Assembly (NCBI RefSeq): GCF_017814915.1
Contig: NZ_JAGIPZ010000005.1
Span: 186,001-250,000 of the forward strand
Direction: 5' to 3'
From: Herbaspirillum sp. LeCh32-8
Lineage (GTDB): Bacteria; Pseudomonadota; Gammaproteobacteria; Burkholderiales; Burkholderiaceae_D
Length of the DNA stretch: 64,000 nucleotides
Shown here one piece after another: positions 1 through 11,615 of the stretch; position 1 is the stretch's first letter; each line of letters opens with the position of its first letter. Under the pieces are notes generated by a model. The model worked only from the letters and a program-made list of their open reading frames with translations. It was not told the origin of the DNA and did not search any database. The position numbers and the translations under genes are program-made.

Positions 1-63
1 AAGGGGGTACAGGTGCGTGTGGGCACCGACCGTCTTGACCACTTGTTTCAGTTCCAGGGTCAC
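1..63 (-). CDS. glpS: Glycerol ABC importer ATP-binding subunit, N-terminus only
   Basis: Only the first 21 codons are present; the gene runs off the left edge. Translation from the GTG at 63 reads VTLELKQVVKTVGAHTHLYPL, which resembles the N-terminus of sugar/polyol ABC ATPases, where a TLEL strand precedes the A-loop aromatic. An AAGGAG ribosome site (69-74) lies five bases before the GTG. It sits directly downstream of glpD on the same strand, with glpR divergent beyond. The order glpR-glpD-glpS is that of the GlpSTPQV glycerol importer described in rhizobia, so this is probably GlpS. The Walker and signature motifs lie outside the window, so the family rests on a short stretch plus context. 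It could be another polyol ABC ATPase. Confidence 0.6.
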   Translation of the reverse strand, partial: MTLELKQVVKTVGAHTHLYPL

Positions 64-118
64 ACTGTCTCCTTGCTGCGTTTTATTACTTATTGTTGGT
101 TGCTTGTGATTACAGCGA

Positions 119-1678
119 TTACACCGCTTGCGGCGACTGCAACGGCGCGGCACCGGCATGCTCCTGCGCCAGCCATGCCTCAAGCCGCGCAACGTGCTGC
201 GGCTGGCAATACAGGCCCAGCTTGCTGCGCCGCCAGAGGATGTCGTCGGCGCTGCGCGCCCATTCCGTGCTGACCAGGTAACGCGCCTCGGCTTCGTACA
301 AACCCGGCGCCAGTTCCTCGCCCAGTTCCGCCAGGCTGGTCGCCGTGCCGATCAGGCGTTCGAGGCGCGCGCCGTAGCTGCGCGCGTAACGCTTGGCCAG
401 CTGCGCCGGCAGCCATGGATAGCGGCGCTGGACGTCCTGCAGGAAAGCGTCGAAGTCATAGCGCCGCACCAGCTTGCCCGGATGCTGCAGATCGCCGCCG
501 GGCAACGGCGCGCCGTCGGTCCAGGGGCGATCCTGCAGGCCGAGGTTGGACGACAGCATGGCCAGCGCTTCTTCGGCCAGCTTGCGGTAGGTGGTGATCT
601 TGCCGCCCCAGACGTTCAACATCGGCGCGCCGGCGGCGTCGCATTCGAGCAGGTAGTCGCGGGTGACGGCGGAGGCGTTCTCGGAACTGTCGTCCAGTAG
701 CGGACGCACGCCGGAGTAGGTCCACACCACGTCGGCGGCGGTGATCTGGCGCGTGAAGTAACGGTTGGCCATCTCGCACAGGTAAGCCACTTCCTCGCCG
801 CTGATCTCGACGCGGCCGGCGTCGCCGTGATACTCGAGGTCGGTGGTGCCGATCAGCGTGAAGTCGTCCTGATAGGGAATGGCGAAGATGATGCGCTTGT
901 CGGGATTCTGGAAAATATAAGCGCAGGGATGGTCGAACAGGCGCTTGACCACGATGTGGCTGCCTTTGATCAGGCGCAGGCCGTAATTCTTTTTTGCCCC
1001 CGGCACGCCCTGCGCGAAACGCGCGGCCCAAGGGCCGGCGGCGTTGACAATGGCGCGCGCCTGCACTTCCAGCACCTGGGTGCGGCCGTTGGCCTCGCTC
1101 TCCAGCACCGCATGCCAGCGCTCGCCGTCGCGACGGGCGCTGACGCATTTGGTGCGGGTCAGGATGCGGGCGCCGCGCTCGTGCGCGTCCAGTGCGTTGA
1201 GCGTCACCAGGCGCGCGTCGTCTACCCAGCCGTCGGAATAGACGAAGCCGCGGCGGTAGTCGCCCTTCAGCGGCTGGCCGGCGGCATGTTCGCGCAGGTT
1301 GAGCCCGTGCGAGGCGGGCAGGATTTCACGTTTGGCGAGCGTGTCGTAGAGGAACAGGCCGGCGCGGATCATCCACGCCGGACGCTGGCTGGCGTCGTGC
1401 GGCATGACGAAGCGCAGCGGCCAGATGATGTGGGGCGCGGCGCGCAGCAGCACTTCACGCTCCTGCAAGGCCTTGCGCACCAGTTTGAATTCGTAATACT
1501 CGAGATAGCGCAGGCCGCCGTGAATCAGCTTGGTGCTGGCCGAGGAAGTGTGCTGCGCCAGGTCGTGCTGCTCGCACAGGAGCACGCGCAGGCCGCGGCC
1601 GGCGGCATCGCGTGCGATGCCGGCGCCATTGATACCACCACCGACCACCAACAGATCGTATTCGAGGGCCATTCGCAT
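119..1678 (-). CDS. glpD: Aerobic glycerol-3-phosphate dehydrogenase
   Basis: FAD enzyme of the inner membrane face that oxidises sn-glycerol 3-phosphate to dihydroxyacetone phosphate and passes electrons to quinone. The 519-residue length fits the family. The FAD-binding motif GGGINGAG is at residues 13-20, followed by the typical SSASTKLIHGGLRYLE segment and, mid-protein, GTTDLEYHGD. A GGAG at 1684-1687 lies only three bases from this ATG but nine from a second ATG at 1672, so translation may begin at residue 3. The gene is divergent from glpR and is followed 55 bp later by the start of a probable glycerol ABC importer, which suggests that uptake of glycerol or glycerol phosphate and its oxidation are co-expressed. 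Confidence 0.96.
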   Translation of the reverse strand: MRMALEYDLLVVGGGINGAGIARDAAGRGLRVLLCEQHDLAQHTSSASTKLIHGGLRYLEYYEFKLVRKALQEREVLLRAAPHIIWPLRFVMPHDASQRPAWMIRAGLFLYDTLAKREILPASHGLNLREHAAGQPLKGDYRRGFVYSDGWVDDARLVTLNALDAHERGARILTRTKCVSARRDGERWHAVLESEANGRTQVLEVQARAIVNAAGPWAARFAQGVPGAKKNYGLRLIKGSHIVVKRLFDHPCAYIFQNPDKRIIFAIPYQDDFTLIGTTDLEYHGDAGRVEISGEEVAYLCEMANRYFTRQITAADVVWTYSGVRPLLDDSSENASAVTRDYLLECDAAGAPMLNVWGGKITTYRKLAEEALAMLSSNLGLQDRPWTDGAPLPGGDLQHPGKLVRRYDFDAFLQDVQRRYPWLPAQLAKRYARSYGARLERLIGTATSLAELGEELAPGLYEAEARYLVSTEWARSADDILWRRSKLGLYCQPQHVARLEAWLAQEHAGAAPLQSPQAV

Positions 1679-1761
1679 TGTCTCCGGAGTTTTTGGATAC
1701 TCGCCAATTCTTATGTGCTGCGATTTTTTTCAGTACGATACGCGACAACGCGAAAAATAAT

Positions 1762-1810
1762 CAACAATTATTTGTTGTTTTGGATTCGTTTATGTTCTTA
1801 AATGTTCATA
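1762..1810. promoter_or_regulatory. Candidate GlpR operator between glpD and glpR
   Basis: The AT-rich divergent region holds a perfect inverted repeat, CAACAA-TTAT-TTGTTG, at 1762-1777. It also holds two direct copies of ATGTTC (1792-1797 and 1802-1807) one helical turn apart. ATGTTC resembles the half-site known for Escherichia coli GlpR. Position and composition fit autorepression of glpR and control of glpD, but which element the repressor uses is inference. Confidence 0.45.
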
Positions 1811-1829
1811 CTTGATAATTATATTGGCC

Positions 1830-2591
1830 ATGATGCTTAACCCACGGCAACAAACCCTGCTGGAATGCGTGCGCAAGCACATCACCATCTCGGTCGAAGA
1901 ACTGGCGCAAAAGCTCAACGTGACCACGCAGACGGTACGCCGCGACGTCAAGGCCATGGTCGACGCCAAGCTGCTGGCGCGCTATCACGGCGGCGTCGGC
2001 CTGCTCTCCTCGACCGAGAACATCGCTTACCCGCAACGCCAGGTGATGAACGCCGAAGCCAAGCGCCGCATCGGCAAGGCCGTCGCCGCGCGCGTGCCGG
2101 ACGGCTGTTCGCTGATCCTCAATCTCGGCACCACCACCGAGGAAGTCGCGCAGGCGCTGCACCAGCACAAGAACCTGCACGTGGTCACCAACAACCTGAA
2201 CGTGGCCAACATGTTGGCCAGCAATACCGAGTCCGAGGTAATCGTCGCCGGCGGCGTGGTGCGCGCGCGCGATCGCGGCATCGTCGGCGAGGCGACCATC
2301 GATTTCATCCGCCAGTTCAAGGTGGACATCGGCATCATCGGTATCTCCAGCATCGAACTCGACGGCGTGCTGCGCGACTTCGACGCGCGCGAGGTGAAGG
2401 TTGCGCAGACCATCATCGAGCAATCGCGCCAGGTGTGGCTGGTGGCGGACTCCAGCAAGTTCGGGCGCCAGGCCCTGGTGAAGATGGCGCACCTGTCCCA
2501 AGTCGACGTGCTGTTCACCGACGCGCCGCCGCCGCCGGAGCTGGCCAAGCTGCTGGCCGAGACCGACGTCGAAGTGGTGCTGGCGACCTGA
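1830..2591 (+). CDS. glpR: DeoR-family repressor, probable GlpR
   Basis: DeoR-family transcription factor, 253 residues from the first of two adjacent ATGs (1830, 1833); E. coli GlpR has nearly the same length. The N-terminal helix-turn-helix (about residues 5-57) includes the TTQTVRRDVK recognition segment. The C-terminal DeoRC sensor carries the NLGTTTEEVA phosphosugar-binding loop. Divergent transcription from glpD marks it as the glycerol 3-phosphate regulator, probably released from DNA by glycerol 3-phosphate. An in-frame TTG at 1812 would add six residues, but I see no ribosome site for it. No clear Shine-Dalgarno precedes 1830 either, so translation may be weak. Confidence 0.88.
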   Translation: MMLNPRQQTLLECVRKHITISVEELAQKLNVTTQTVRRDVKAMVDAKLLARYHGGVGLLSSTENIAYPQRQVMNAEAKRRIGKAVAARVPDGCSLILNLGTTTEEVAQALHQHKNLHVVTNNLNVANMLASNTESEVIVAGGVVRARDRGIVGEATIDFIRQFKVDIGIIGISSIELDGVLRDFDAREVKVAQTIIEQSRQVWLVADSSKFGRQALVKMAHLSQVDVLFTDAPPPPELAKLLAETDVEVVLAT

Positions 2592-2915
2592 TTCCCCTCT
2601 CTCCCTCTTCCCGTCCGCGGCATGCGCCGCGCTGCGCACCGGCGCGCGCGTGACCGCACTCCATGGCTGAGCTCCCGCAGTTGATCCTGTGTGGTCGCCA
2701 CTTCCGTCTCTCTGTCGCAGTCTGATGTTCAGCCCCTATTTCTGGCGGCTTGACGACGTGGATCAAACCCGCCGCAATCGCCGATTTACCTCCTTGCAGC
2801 CCGGGACGATAGTGGAGCTGCGCACGGGCGGGCACGCCGTCGCGGGCATGGACATGCTTCCCCGCGCCCTTCCCGCTTCGCCGCGCATCTTTTTGAATTC
2901 TCCCAAGGAGTGCAT
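2592..2915. other. Intergenic region before the alcohol dehydrogenase
   Basis: Between the glpR stop and the dehydrogenase start I see no gene and no strong terminator. The only regulator-like signal is TTGACGACGTGGATCAA at 2750-2766, whose arms resemble an FNR/ANR box but are three bases too far apart. AAGGAG at 2905-2910 is the ribosome site of the next gene. Confidence 0.5.
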
Positions 2916-3941
2916 ATGACGCAAACAATGAAAGCGGCCGTCGTCCGCGAATTCGGCAAGCCCTTGAGCATCGAGGAAGTGCCCATTCCCGTGCCCGGCC
3001 CTAGCCAGGTGCTGGTCAAATTCGAGGCCAGCGGCGTGTGCCATACCGACCTGCACGCGGCGCACGGCGACTGGCCGGTCAAGCCCAACCCGCCGTTCAT
3101 CCCCGGTCACGAAGGCGTGGGCTACGTGGCGGCAGTGGGCGCCGGCGTCAAGCGCATCAAGGAAGGTGATCGCGTCGGCGTGCCCTGGCTGCATACCGCC
3201 TGCGGCTGCTGCGGTCCCTGCCGCACCGGCTGGGAGACGCTGTGCGCCGACCAGCAGAACACCGGCTACTCGGTCAACGGCAGCTTCGCGCAATACGGCC
3301 TGGCCGATCCCGACTATGTGGGCGTATTGCCGGCCGCGCTGGAGTTCGGTGCAGCGGCGCCGGTGCTGTGCGCGGGCGTGACCGTCTACAAGGGCCTGAA
3401 GGAAACCGAGGTCAAACCCGGTGAATGGGTGGTCATCTCCGGCATCGGCGGGTTGGGTCACATGGCCGTGCAATACGCCAAGGCCATGGGCATGCACGTG
3501 GTGGCGGCCGACATTCACGAAGACAAGCTGGCGCTGGCCAAACAGCTCGGCGCCGACATGGTGGTCGACAGCCGCAGCGCCAATGCGGTGGCGGACGTGC
3601 AGCGCATCATCGGCGGCGTACATGGCGCGCTGGTGACGGCGGTCTCGCCCAAGGCCATGGAACAGGCGTTCGGCTTCCTGCGCGCGCGCGGCACCATGGC
3701 GCTGGTCGGCCTGCCGCCGGGCGACATTACGCTGCCGGTGTTCAATACGGTGTTGAAGCGCATCACCGTGCGCGGTTCCATTGTCGGCACGCGCCAGGAT
3801 CTGGAAGAGTCGCTGGCGTTCGCGGCCGAAGGCAAGGTGGCGGCGCACTTCAGCTGGGACAAGCTGGACAACATCAACGCCATCTTCGCGCGCATGGAAC
3901 AAGGCAAGATCGATGGCCGCATCGTGCTTGACCTGAGCTGA
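2916..3941 (+). CDS. adhP: Zinc-dependent alcohol dehydrogenase, AdhP type
   Basis: Medium-chain NAD-linked alcohol dehydrogenase (341 residues) interconverting primary alcohols and aldehydes in the cytoplasm. Catalytic zinc ligands are visible as Cys42 in SGVCHTDLH and His65-Glu66 in PGHEGVG. The structural zinc cysteines are C96, C99, C102 and C110. The Rossmann motif GIGGLGHMA follows near residue 176. The start is ATG 2916 because AAGGAG (2905-2910) lies five bases before it; the in-frame GTG at 2910 overlaps that site. The neighbours are unrelated, so it appears monocistronic with the terminator at 3975-4002. Substrate preference, whether ethanol, propanol or longer alcohols, cannot be told from sequence. 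Confidence 0.93.
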   Translation: MTQTMKAAVVREFGKPLSIEEVPIPVPGPSQVLVKFEASGVCHTDLHAAHGDWPVKPNPPFIPGHEGVGYVAAVGAGVKRIKEGDRVGVPWLHTACGCCGPCRTGWETLCADQQNTGYSVNGSFAQYGLADPDYVGVLPAALEFGAAAPVLCAGVTVYKGLKETEVKPGEWVVISGIGGLGHMAVQYAKAMGMHVVAADIHEDKLALAKQLGADMVVDSRSANAVADVQRIIGGVHGALVTAVSPKAMEQAFGFLRARGTMALVGLPPGDITLPVFNTVLKRITVRGSIVGTRQDLEESLAFAAEGKVAAHFSWDKLDNINAIFARMEQGKIDGRIVLDLS

Positions 3942-3974
3942 TCCTGGTCTGCCCCGCAGCCGCCGGGCAACAAT

Positions 3975-4002
3975 AAAAAGGGAGGCTTGCGCCTCCCTTT
4001 TT
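3975..4002. terminator. Bidirectional terminator
   Basis: A-run, GGGAGGC (3980-3986), TTGC loop, GCCTCCC (3991-3997), T-run. It serves the plus-strand dehydrogenase and, from the other side, the minus-strand transporter that ends at 4027. Confidence 0.9.
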
Positions 4003-4026
4003 CGTCATCAGTTCATCCGCATCGGA

Positions 4027-5532
4027 TCACCAGAATCCCAGCAGCTTCCACCACACGCTGCCGACCGTGGCGAAGATCAGGATCTCAATCACCGCCATCA
4101 CCAACCCCACGCCCCACCACTTGCCCATGGACACATAACCGCTGCCGAAAATGATGGGCGAGGTGCCGGTGGCGTAATGGGTCAGCGTCATCATGATGGC
4201 CGAGCCGGCCGTCATCATCAGCATGAAGGGCATCACGTACTGCTGCGGCAGCAGCTGCGCGCCCACCGTCAGGAAGGCCAGCAGCATGGCGCTGATGTGC
4301 GCGGTGGTGCTGGCAAAGAAGTAGTGCGACAACACGAACACCAACAGCAGCACCGCCGCCACCGAGAACCAGCCCATGCCGCTGGCGACGATGGCGCCCT
4401 TCATGCCCTCCGAGAACCAGGCCACCACGCCGGTCTTGTTCAACTGCTCGGCCAGCATCACCAGCGCGCCGAACCAGACCAGCGTATCCCATGCGCTCTT
4501 TTCCGAGAGCACGTCGTCCCAATCGATGGTGCCGGTGATGATCAGCACGAACAGACCGACGAAGGCCACCACCGTCGGGTCCAGCGTGAAGGCCGCGCCC
4601 AGCAGCATGGCCGGCACGTTGGCCCACAGCAGCAGCAGCAAGGCGAAGGTCCCCAGCATCACCTTCTCGCTGGCGGCCAGCGGCCCCATCTTGGCCAGTT
4701 CGCCGCGCGCGTAGTCGACCGCATTGGGCGTGGCCTTCAACTCCGGCGGCGACAGCAGGTAGATCACCAGCGGCATGATCAGCAAACACACCAGGCCCGG
4801 CAGCAACATGCACAACGCCCAGGTGGTCCACGACAGCTGCAGCGCATGGCCGGTCGCCTTGGCGACGTAGTTCACCACCAGCGGATTGGGCGCGGTAGCG
4901 GTCAGGAACATGGCCGAGGTGATCGGGTTGGCGTGGTAGTTGACCAGCGCCAGGTAGCTGCCCACCTTGCCCTGCGTGCCCTTGGCCGGATCGGAGTCGA
5001 ACGCGTTGGCAATCGACTTCATGATGGGATGCACGATGCCGCCGCCGCGCGCGGTATTACTGGGCGTGAACGGCGCCAGCACCAGTTCGCAGATGGCCAG
5101 GCCGTAGCCGATGCCGATGGTGCGCTTGCCCAAGAGCGCGATGAACATCAGGCCCACGCGCTTGCCCAGGCCGGTCTTCTTCAGTCCGCGCGAAATCAGG
5201 ATCGCCACCACGATCAACCAGATCAAGGGATTGGAAAAGCTGGCCAGCGCATCGGCGATGGCACCCTTGGAAGAGTTGGACGTGACCTGCGACAGCGAAA
5301 CGATGACGATGGCCATCATCGCCATTACGCCAATGGGCATCACCTTCAGGATGATCGCCACGATGGTGGTAAGAAAGATCGCCATCAGGCTCCAGGCCTT
5401 GGGATCGAGCCCTTGTGGACAAGGCGCCAGCAGCAGCAGGATCAGCACGGCGGTGGTGATCAGCGCCGGCCCCAGGCGAAATGGAACGGCGTCGTTGAAG
5501 TAGAGGAAAGTTGCTTTGATTTTTGCGAGCAT
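4027..5532 (-). CDS. DASS/SLC13 family anion transporter (CitT/SodiT type)
   Basis: Polytopic inner-membrane protein of 501 residues, matching divalent anion:sodium symporters and dicarboxylate exchangers such as CitT and the 2-oxoglutarate/malate translocator. Features are an N-terminal segment leading into LGPALITTAVLILLLL, repeated hydrophobic helices, a central motif ending PFTPSNTARGGGIVHPIMKS with the SNT signature of the family's first substrate loop, and a second C-terminal half with FASTTAHISAML. The ATG at 5532 is preferred because the upstream in-frame sequence (to 5619) is not membrane-like and CitT homologues begin close to this point. Likely substrates are di- or tricarboxylates; direction and coupling ion are unknown. 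It stands alone on its strand. Confidence 0.88.
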   Translation of the reverse strand: MLAKIKATFLYFNDAVPFRLGPALITTAVLILLLLAPCPQGLDPKAWSLMAIFLTTIVAIILKVMPIGVMAMMAIVIVSLSQVTSNSSKGAIADALASFSNPLIWLIVVAILISRGLKKTGLGKRVGLMFIALLGKRTIGIGYGLAICELVLAPFTPSNTARGGGIVHPIMKSIANAFDSDPAKGTQGKVGSYLALVNYHANPITSAMFLTATAPNPLVVNYVAKATGHALQLSWTTWALCMLLPGLVCLLIMPLVIYLLSPPELKATPNAVDYARGELAKMGPLAASEKVMLGTFALLLLLWANVPAMLLGAAFTLDPTVVAFVGLFVLIITGTIDWDDVLSEKSAWDTLVWFGALVMLAEQLNKTGVVAWFSEGMKGAIVASGMGWFSVAAVLLLVFVLSHYFFASTTAHISAMLLAFLTVGAQLLPQQYVMPFMLMMTAGSAIMMTLTHYATGTSPIIFGSGYVSMGKWWGVGLVMAVIEILIFATVGSVWWKLLGFW

Positions 5533-5730
5533 GGCGTCATCCCGAAGACGAGTGAATGGCGAAGAGGCTGCGGCATTGCCGTGCAGCATCTCTGCGACCA
5601 GTATAGTCAGCTTCGCCACGCGGCCGTACCGCGGACTGGGGATGATTTGATCTGCGCTAGCTTATGGCGAATTTTTCGGCGCGGCGCGGGTGCACTATCC
5701 GGCCATTTGTTACATGCGACGCAGATGCAA

Positions 5731-5760
5731 AAAGGGCTTGCGTTCTTGGCGCAGGCCCTT
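5731..5760 (-). terminator. Hairpin with T-run on the minus strand
   Basis: AAGGGCTTGCG (5732-5742) pairs with CGCAGGCCCTT (5750-5760) through one G-T pair. On the minus strand it is followed by TTTTT and looks like an intrinsic terminator. It lies beyond the tRNA terminator at 5841-5872, so it may be a back-up stop or may end an unseen short transcript. The rest of 5533-5878 holds no convincing gene. Confidence 0.5.
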
Positions 5761-5840
5761 GCCGATTTTCTCCATGGAGAAGCAATCGCGTAGCTTGCTC
5801 CACCCGGCCTCTCCGACATGCGGCCGAGAGCCCCTAATGA

Positions 5841-5872
5841 AAAAGGGATTCCGATTTCTCGGAATCCCTTTT
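5841..5872 (-). terminator. Terminator of the tRNA-Ile2 transcript
   Basis: Perfect 14-bp stem AAAAGGGATTCCGA / TCGGAATCCCTTTT around a four-base loop, seven bases beyond the tRNA 3' end on the minus strand, with the T-run on that strand. Confidence 0.9.
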
Positions 5873-5878
5873 CAGTAC

Positions 5879-5957
<79 letters not shown>

Positions 5958-6012
5958 AAAAAATCAGCCGGCGATTTTACCTCATCGCCGGCTGATCTTG
6001 ACACCCTCTGGA

Positions 6013-8601
<2,589 letters not shown>

Positions 8602-9041
8602 AGAATCAACTGCCAACTGAGAAAATTAAGAATTCACTCATTGCGCCAATCAAGTCATGCTAATGATGCAACGTCGGTACCGATTACCCGGTAGACTCCG
8701 GCTGCACGCGCAACGTTCCTTTTTGCCTCTACGCCCTTCGATCGCGGACAGCGGGCAGTTTCGCCATTCCGCCTCCGGCCTGCGGTTGCGCCGCATACCG
8801 GCATCGCCGGCCCGGGACATTGGCGCAGGTCCGGGCCGCAATACAAGGGGCCGCCAGGGCGTGGAATGCAAGAGCTTCCCGGCGGAACTAAAGCCTTACA
8901 GTATAGCACAGATGGGGCTCTTTTCTTCCCGATCAAGCCGTGAACAACGCCGATCGCACGTGTAAATCACGGCAATTTGCACTGCTTTACCCCTTCGGCC
9001 GACGGATCCGGCGTTTTGCCAAGGGAGGCGCCCCCTATCGA
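8602..9041 (-). promoter_or_regulatory. rpoD leader with internal promoter
   Basis: The 440 bp between the dnaG stop and the rpoD start hold no convincing gene. On the minus strand an extended -10 element, TGCTATACT, lies at 8900-8908. A transcript from it would carry a leader of nearly 300 nt before the rpoD start. The -35 is poor. Separate expression of rpoD from a promoter between dnaG and rpoD is well known in other bacteria, though there it often lies inside dnaG. Confidence 0.5.
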
Positions 9042-10844
9042 TCAGTTCTTGAGCACCGCGTTCATCTGGCTCTTCAGTACTTCCTTGAACTGGGTGATCT
9101 CGCGATAGCGGCTGCGCTCCTCTTCAGCCCTCAGCCCGGAAGCAATCAACACTTTCGTCTCTTCCTCGATCGCGCGGATCTTGCTCTGCAAGATTGCGCC
9201 GGCCATCTCGGCGCGCACGGCGTCGAACTCGGACTCGGTCTCGGAGGCGATCTCGGCGATCATCGAGTCGAACTCGGGACCAGCCTCGCGCAGATGCTCG
9301 ACCAGCGCCGCAAAATTGGCCTGCTCGCCCATGCCCTGCGCCACGCCGACCAGATGCCCCAGCATCTCGGCGCGGTCCGGCGCAATGCTTGCCACCGCCT
9401 GCAGCGCCTCGTCATCAAGGTCGGCCGCCAACTGCGGATGCGCCACCAGCAGGCGCATGATCTGGCGCTCCAGCCCGGCCGGCGCGGTGCGCTTGGCGCG
9501 CGGCGGCGGCGCCTTCACGCGCGCCACAGGTTTTTCCAGCTCGAATAACGCTTCAATCTCGGCCGGGGTCGACTGCGTCGCCTGGGCCACGCTGCGCACG
9601 ATCTGCAGCCGCAGCGCGGAGGCCGGCAAGGCCTGCAACATCGGCTTGGCAGCGAACTGCGCATGCGCACGCCCCTCGGGGGTGCGCATATCGTTCTCGC
9701 CGATGATCTCGCGCAGCAGGAACTGCGACAGCGGCAGCGCTTCGCGAATCTGCTCTTCAAAGGCCGGCGCGCCCATCTCGCGCACGTAACTGTCGGGGTC
9801 ATGCTCCTTGGGCAGGAACAGGAACTTGATGATCTTGTTGTCGGACGCATGCGGCAGGCAGGCTTCCAGCGCGCGCCGCGCAGCGCGGCGGCCGGCGTTG
9901 TCGCCGTCGAAGCTGAAGATCACCTGGTCGGTCTGGCGCAACAGCTTCTGCACGTGTATCGGCGTGCAGGCTGTGCCCAGTGTCGCTACCGCCTGCGGAA
10001 AGCCCAGCTGCGCCAGCGCCACCACGTCCATATAGCCTTCGGTCACCAGCGCGTAGCCGGCTTCGCGGATCGCCTGCCGCGCCTCGAACAGGCCGTACAG
10101 CTCGCTACCCTTCTGAAATAACGGCGTTTCCGGCGAGTTCAAGTACTTGGGCTCGCCGCCGTCCATCACGCGCCCGCCGAAACCGATGACCTGGCCCTTG
10201 GTATTGCGGATGGGGAACATCACCCGGCCGCGGAAGCGGTCGTAGCGCTTGCGACGGCCGCCGGCGCCGTTGTCGTCTTCGCTCTTGTCGATCACCAAGC
10301 CGGATTCGACCAGCGCTTCGTTTTCGTACTCGGGGAACACCTGGCGCAGGCTATCCCACTCGTCGGGCGAATAACCCAGCCCGAAACGCGCGGCGATCTC
10401 GCCGGTCAGGCCGCGCCCCTTGAGATAGCCGATGGCCGGCTGGGCGCTGCGCAGCTGCGCGCGGTAGAAGTCATTGGCGCGCGACATCACGTCGGACAGC
10501 GCCATGCTTTTGGCCTGCTGTTGCTGGCGCTGCGCCAGCGGAATATTGTCTTCACGCTCGGGCACCACCATACCCACGCCCTGCGCAAGGTCCTTCACCG
10601 CTTCCACGAAGCCCATGCCGGAATACTCGATCAGGAAACTGATCGCAGTGCCGTGCGCGCCGCAGCCGAAGCAGTGATAGAACTGCTTGGTCGGGCTGAC
10701 GGTGAAGCTGGGCGACTTCTCGTTGTGGAAGGGGCACAGCCCCATGAAGTTGGCGCCGCCCTTTTTCAGTTGCACGAACCGGCCCACCACGTCGACGATG
10801 TCGACGCGGTTGAGCAGATCCTGGATGAACGACTGTGGGATCAC
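9042..10844 (-). CDS. dnaG: DNA primase DnaG
   Basis: Makes the RNA primers for lagging-strand replication; 600 residues. The N-terminal CHC2 zinc finger has ligands C37, H40, C58 and C61. The catalytic TOPRIM domain shows LVTEGYMDVV with its glutamate and the FSFDGDNAGRRAA aspartates. The C-terminal domain (about 440-600) would bind the DnaB helicase. The start is a GTG at 10844, judged by the conserved IPQSFIQDLL opening that directly follows it; the ribosome site is weak. It follows yqeY by 40 bp on the same strand and precedes rpoD. Confidence 0.98.
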   Translation of the reverse strand: MIPQSFIQDLLNRVDIVDVVGRFVQLKKGGANFMGLCPFHNEKSPSFTVSPTKQFYHCFGCGAHGTAISFLIEYSGMGFVEAVKDLAQGVGMVVPEREDNIPLAQRQQQQAKSMALSDVMSRANDFYRAQLRSAQPAIGYLKGRGLTGEIAARFGLGYSPDEWDSLRQVFPEYENEALVESGLVIDKSEDDNGAGGRRKRYDRFRGRVMFPIRNTKGQVIGFGGRVMDGGEPKYLNSPETPLFQKGSELYGLFEARQAIREAGYALVTEGYMDVVALAQLGFPQAVATLGTACTPIHVQKLLRQTDQVIFSFDGDNAGRRAARRALEACLPHASDNKIIKFLFLPKEHDPDSYVREMGAPAFEEQIREALPLSQFLLREIIGENDMRTPEGRAHAQFAAKPMLQALPASALRLQIVRSVAQATQSTPAEIEALFELEKPVARVKAPPPRAKRTAPAGLERQIMRLLVAHPQLAADLDDEALQAVASIAPDRAEMLGHLVGVAQGMGEQANFAALVEHLREAGPEFDSMIAEIASETESEFDAVRAEMAGAILQSKIRAIEEETKVLIASGLRAEEERSRYREITQFKEVLKSQMNAVLKN

Positions 10845-10884
10845 CTTGGCTAGGCGCTCAGGCGCGCAAAAGGAACGGCGACGA

Positions 10885-11331
10885 TCAGGACGCCAGCGCG
10901 CCCTTGACCAGCGCCGACACCGCCGTCATGTCGGCACGACCGGCCAGCTTGGGCTTCAGGATAGCCATCACCTTGCCCATGTCCTGCGGGCCGGCGGCGC
11001 CGGTGGCAGCCACTGCGGCCTGCACCTCGGCCTTGATCTCGTCGTCGGAGAGCGCGGCGGGCATGTAGGCTTCCAGCACGACCAGCTCGGCCTTCTCGAT
11101 GTCGGCCAGATCCTGGCGACCACCGGATTCGAACTGCGAGATCGAGTCCTTGCGCTGCTTGACCATCTTGTCGATGATGGCCAGCACGTGGGCGTCGGTC
11201 AGTTCCACGCGCTCATCGACCTCTTTTTGCTTCATCGCGGCCGTCAGCAGACGGATGGTGCCCAGCTTGCCCATTTCCTTGGCGCGCATGGCGGCTTTCA
11301 TGTCTTCCGTGATTTGCTCTTTCAAACCCAT
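10885..11331 (-). CDS. yqeY: GatB/YqeY domain protein
   Basis: Small helical protein (148 residues) of the YqeY family, related to the tRNA-binding tail domain of the GatB amidotransferase subunit. The opening MGLKEQITEDMKAAMRAKE and the later EAYMPAALSDDEI are typical. The biochemical role of free YqeY is unsettled; transamidation-linked or tRNA-related functions have been suggested. GGAG lies six bases before the ATG. It is inserted between rpsU and dnaG, an arrangement common in Burkholderiales, and shares their strand. Confidence 0.93.
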   Translation of the reverse strand: MGLKEQITEDMKAAMRAKEMGKLGTIRLLTAAMKQKEVDERVELTDAHVLAIIDKMVKQRKDSISQFESGGRQDLADIEKAELVVLEAYMPAALSDDEIKAEVQAAVAATGAAGPQDMGKVMAILKPKLAGRADMTAVSALVKGALAS

Positions 11332-11615
11332 TAGGTGCTCCGAAGATGAGGTGGATATTGTTGTGCTTGTCCTTGCCGCAGCCGCATGGCTGGCGAGGCA
11401 GGGACGGAAGGATGGCGACCTCGTGCGGCCTGGACTACTGCCCGATGCGTCCCTCTGCTCCGATCCCTAGGATCGTAGAACATAGACGGGCTTATCGCCA
11501 GTATCCGTCGTCGGCACGGACGTCGCCTCCCATCACCGATATGCGGCCGCAATCCGGAAAAACCAGACCGCGGGCTACGGGCGCCAGGAAGAAACGCTTT
11601 CGGCGAAAAATGCGA

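Noticed and set aside
2750-2766. TTGACGACGTGGATCAA as an FNR/ANR site upstream of the alcohol dehydrogenase
   Set aside because: The two arms are good but the overall length is 17 bp, not the 14 bp (four-base centre) required; I keep it only as a note.
5710-5775. A 21-codon minus-strand frame starting MEKIGKGLRQERK
   Set aside because: It has no ribosome site and contains the terminator-like hairpin at 5732-5760; coding cannot be supported.
4177-5793. A 538-codon plus-strand frame opposite the DASS transporter
   Set aside because: Its His/Gln/Arg-rich composition is that of an antisense shadow of a GC-rich gene; the minus-strand protein matches a known family throughout.
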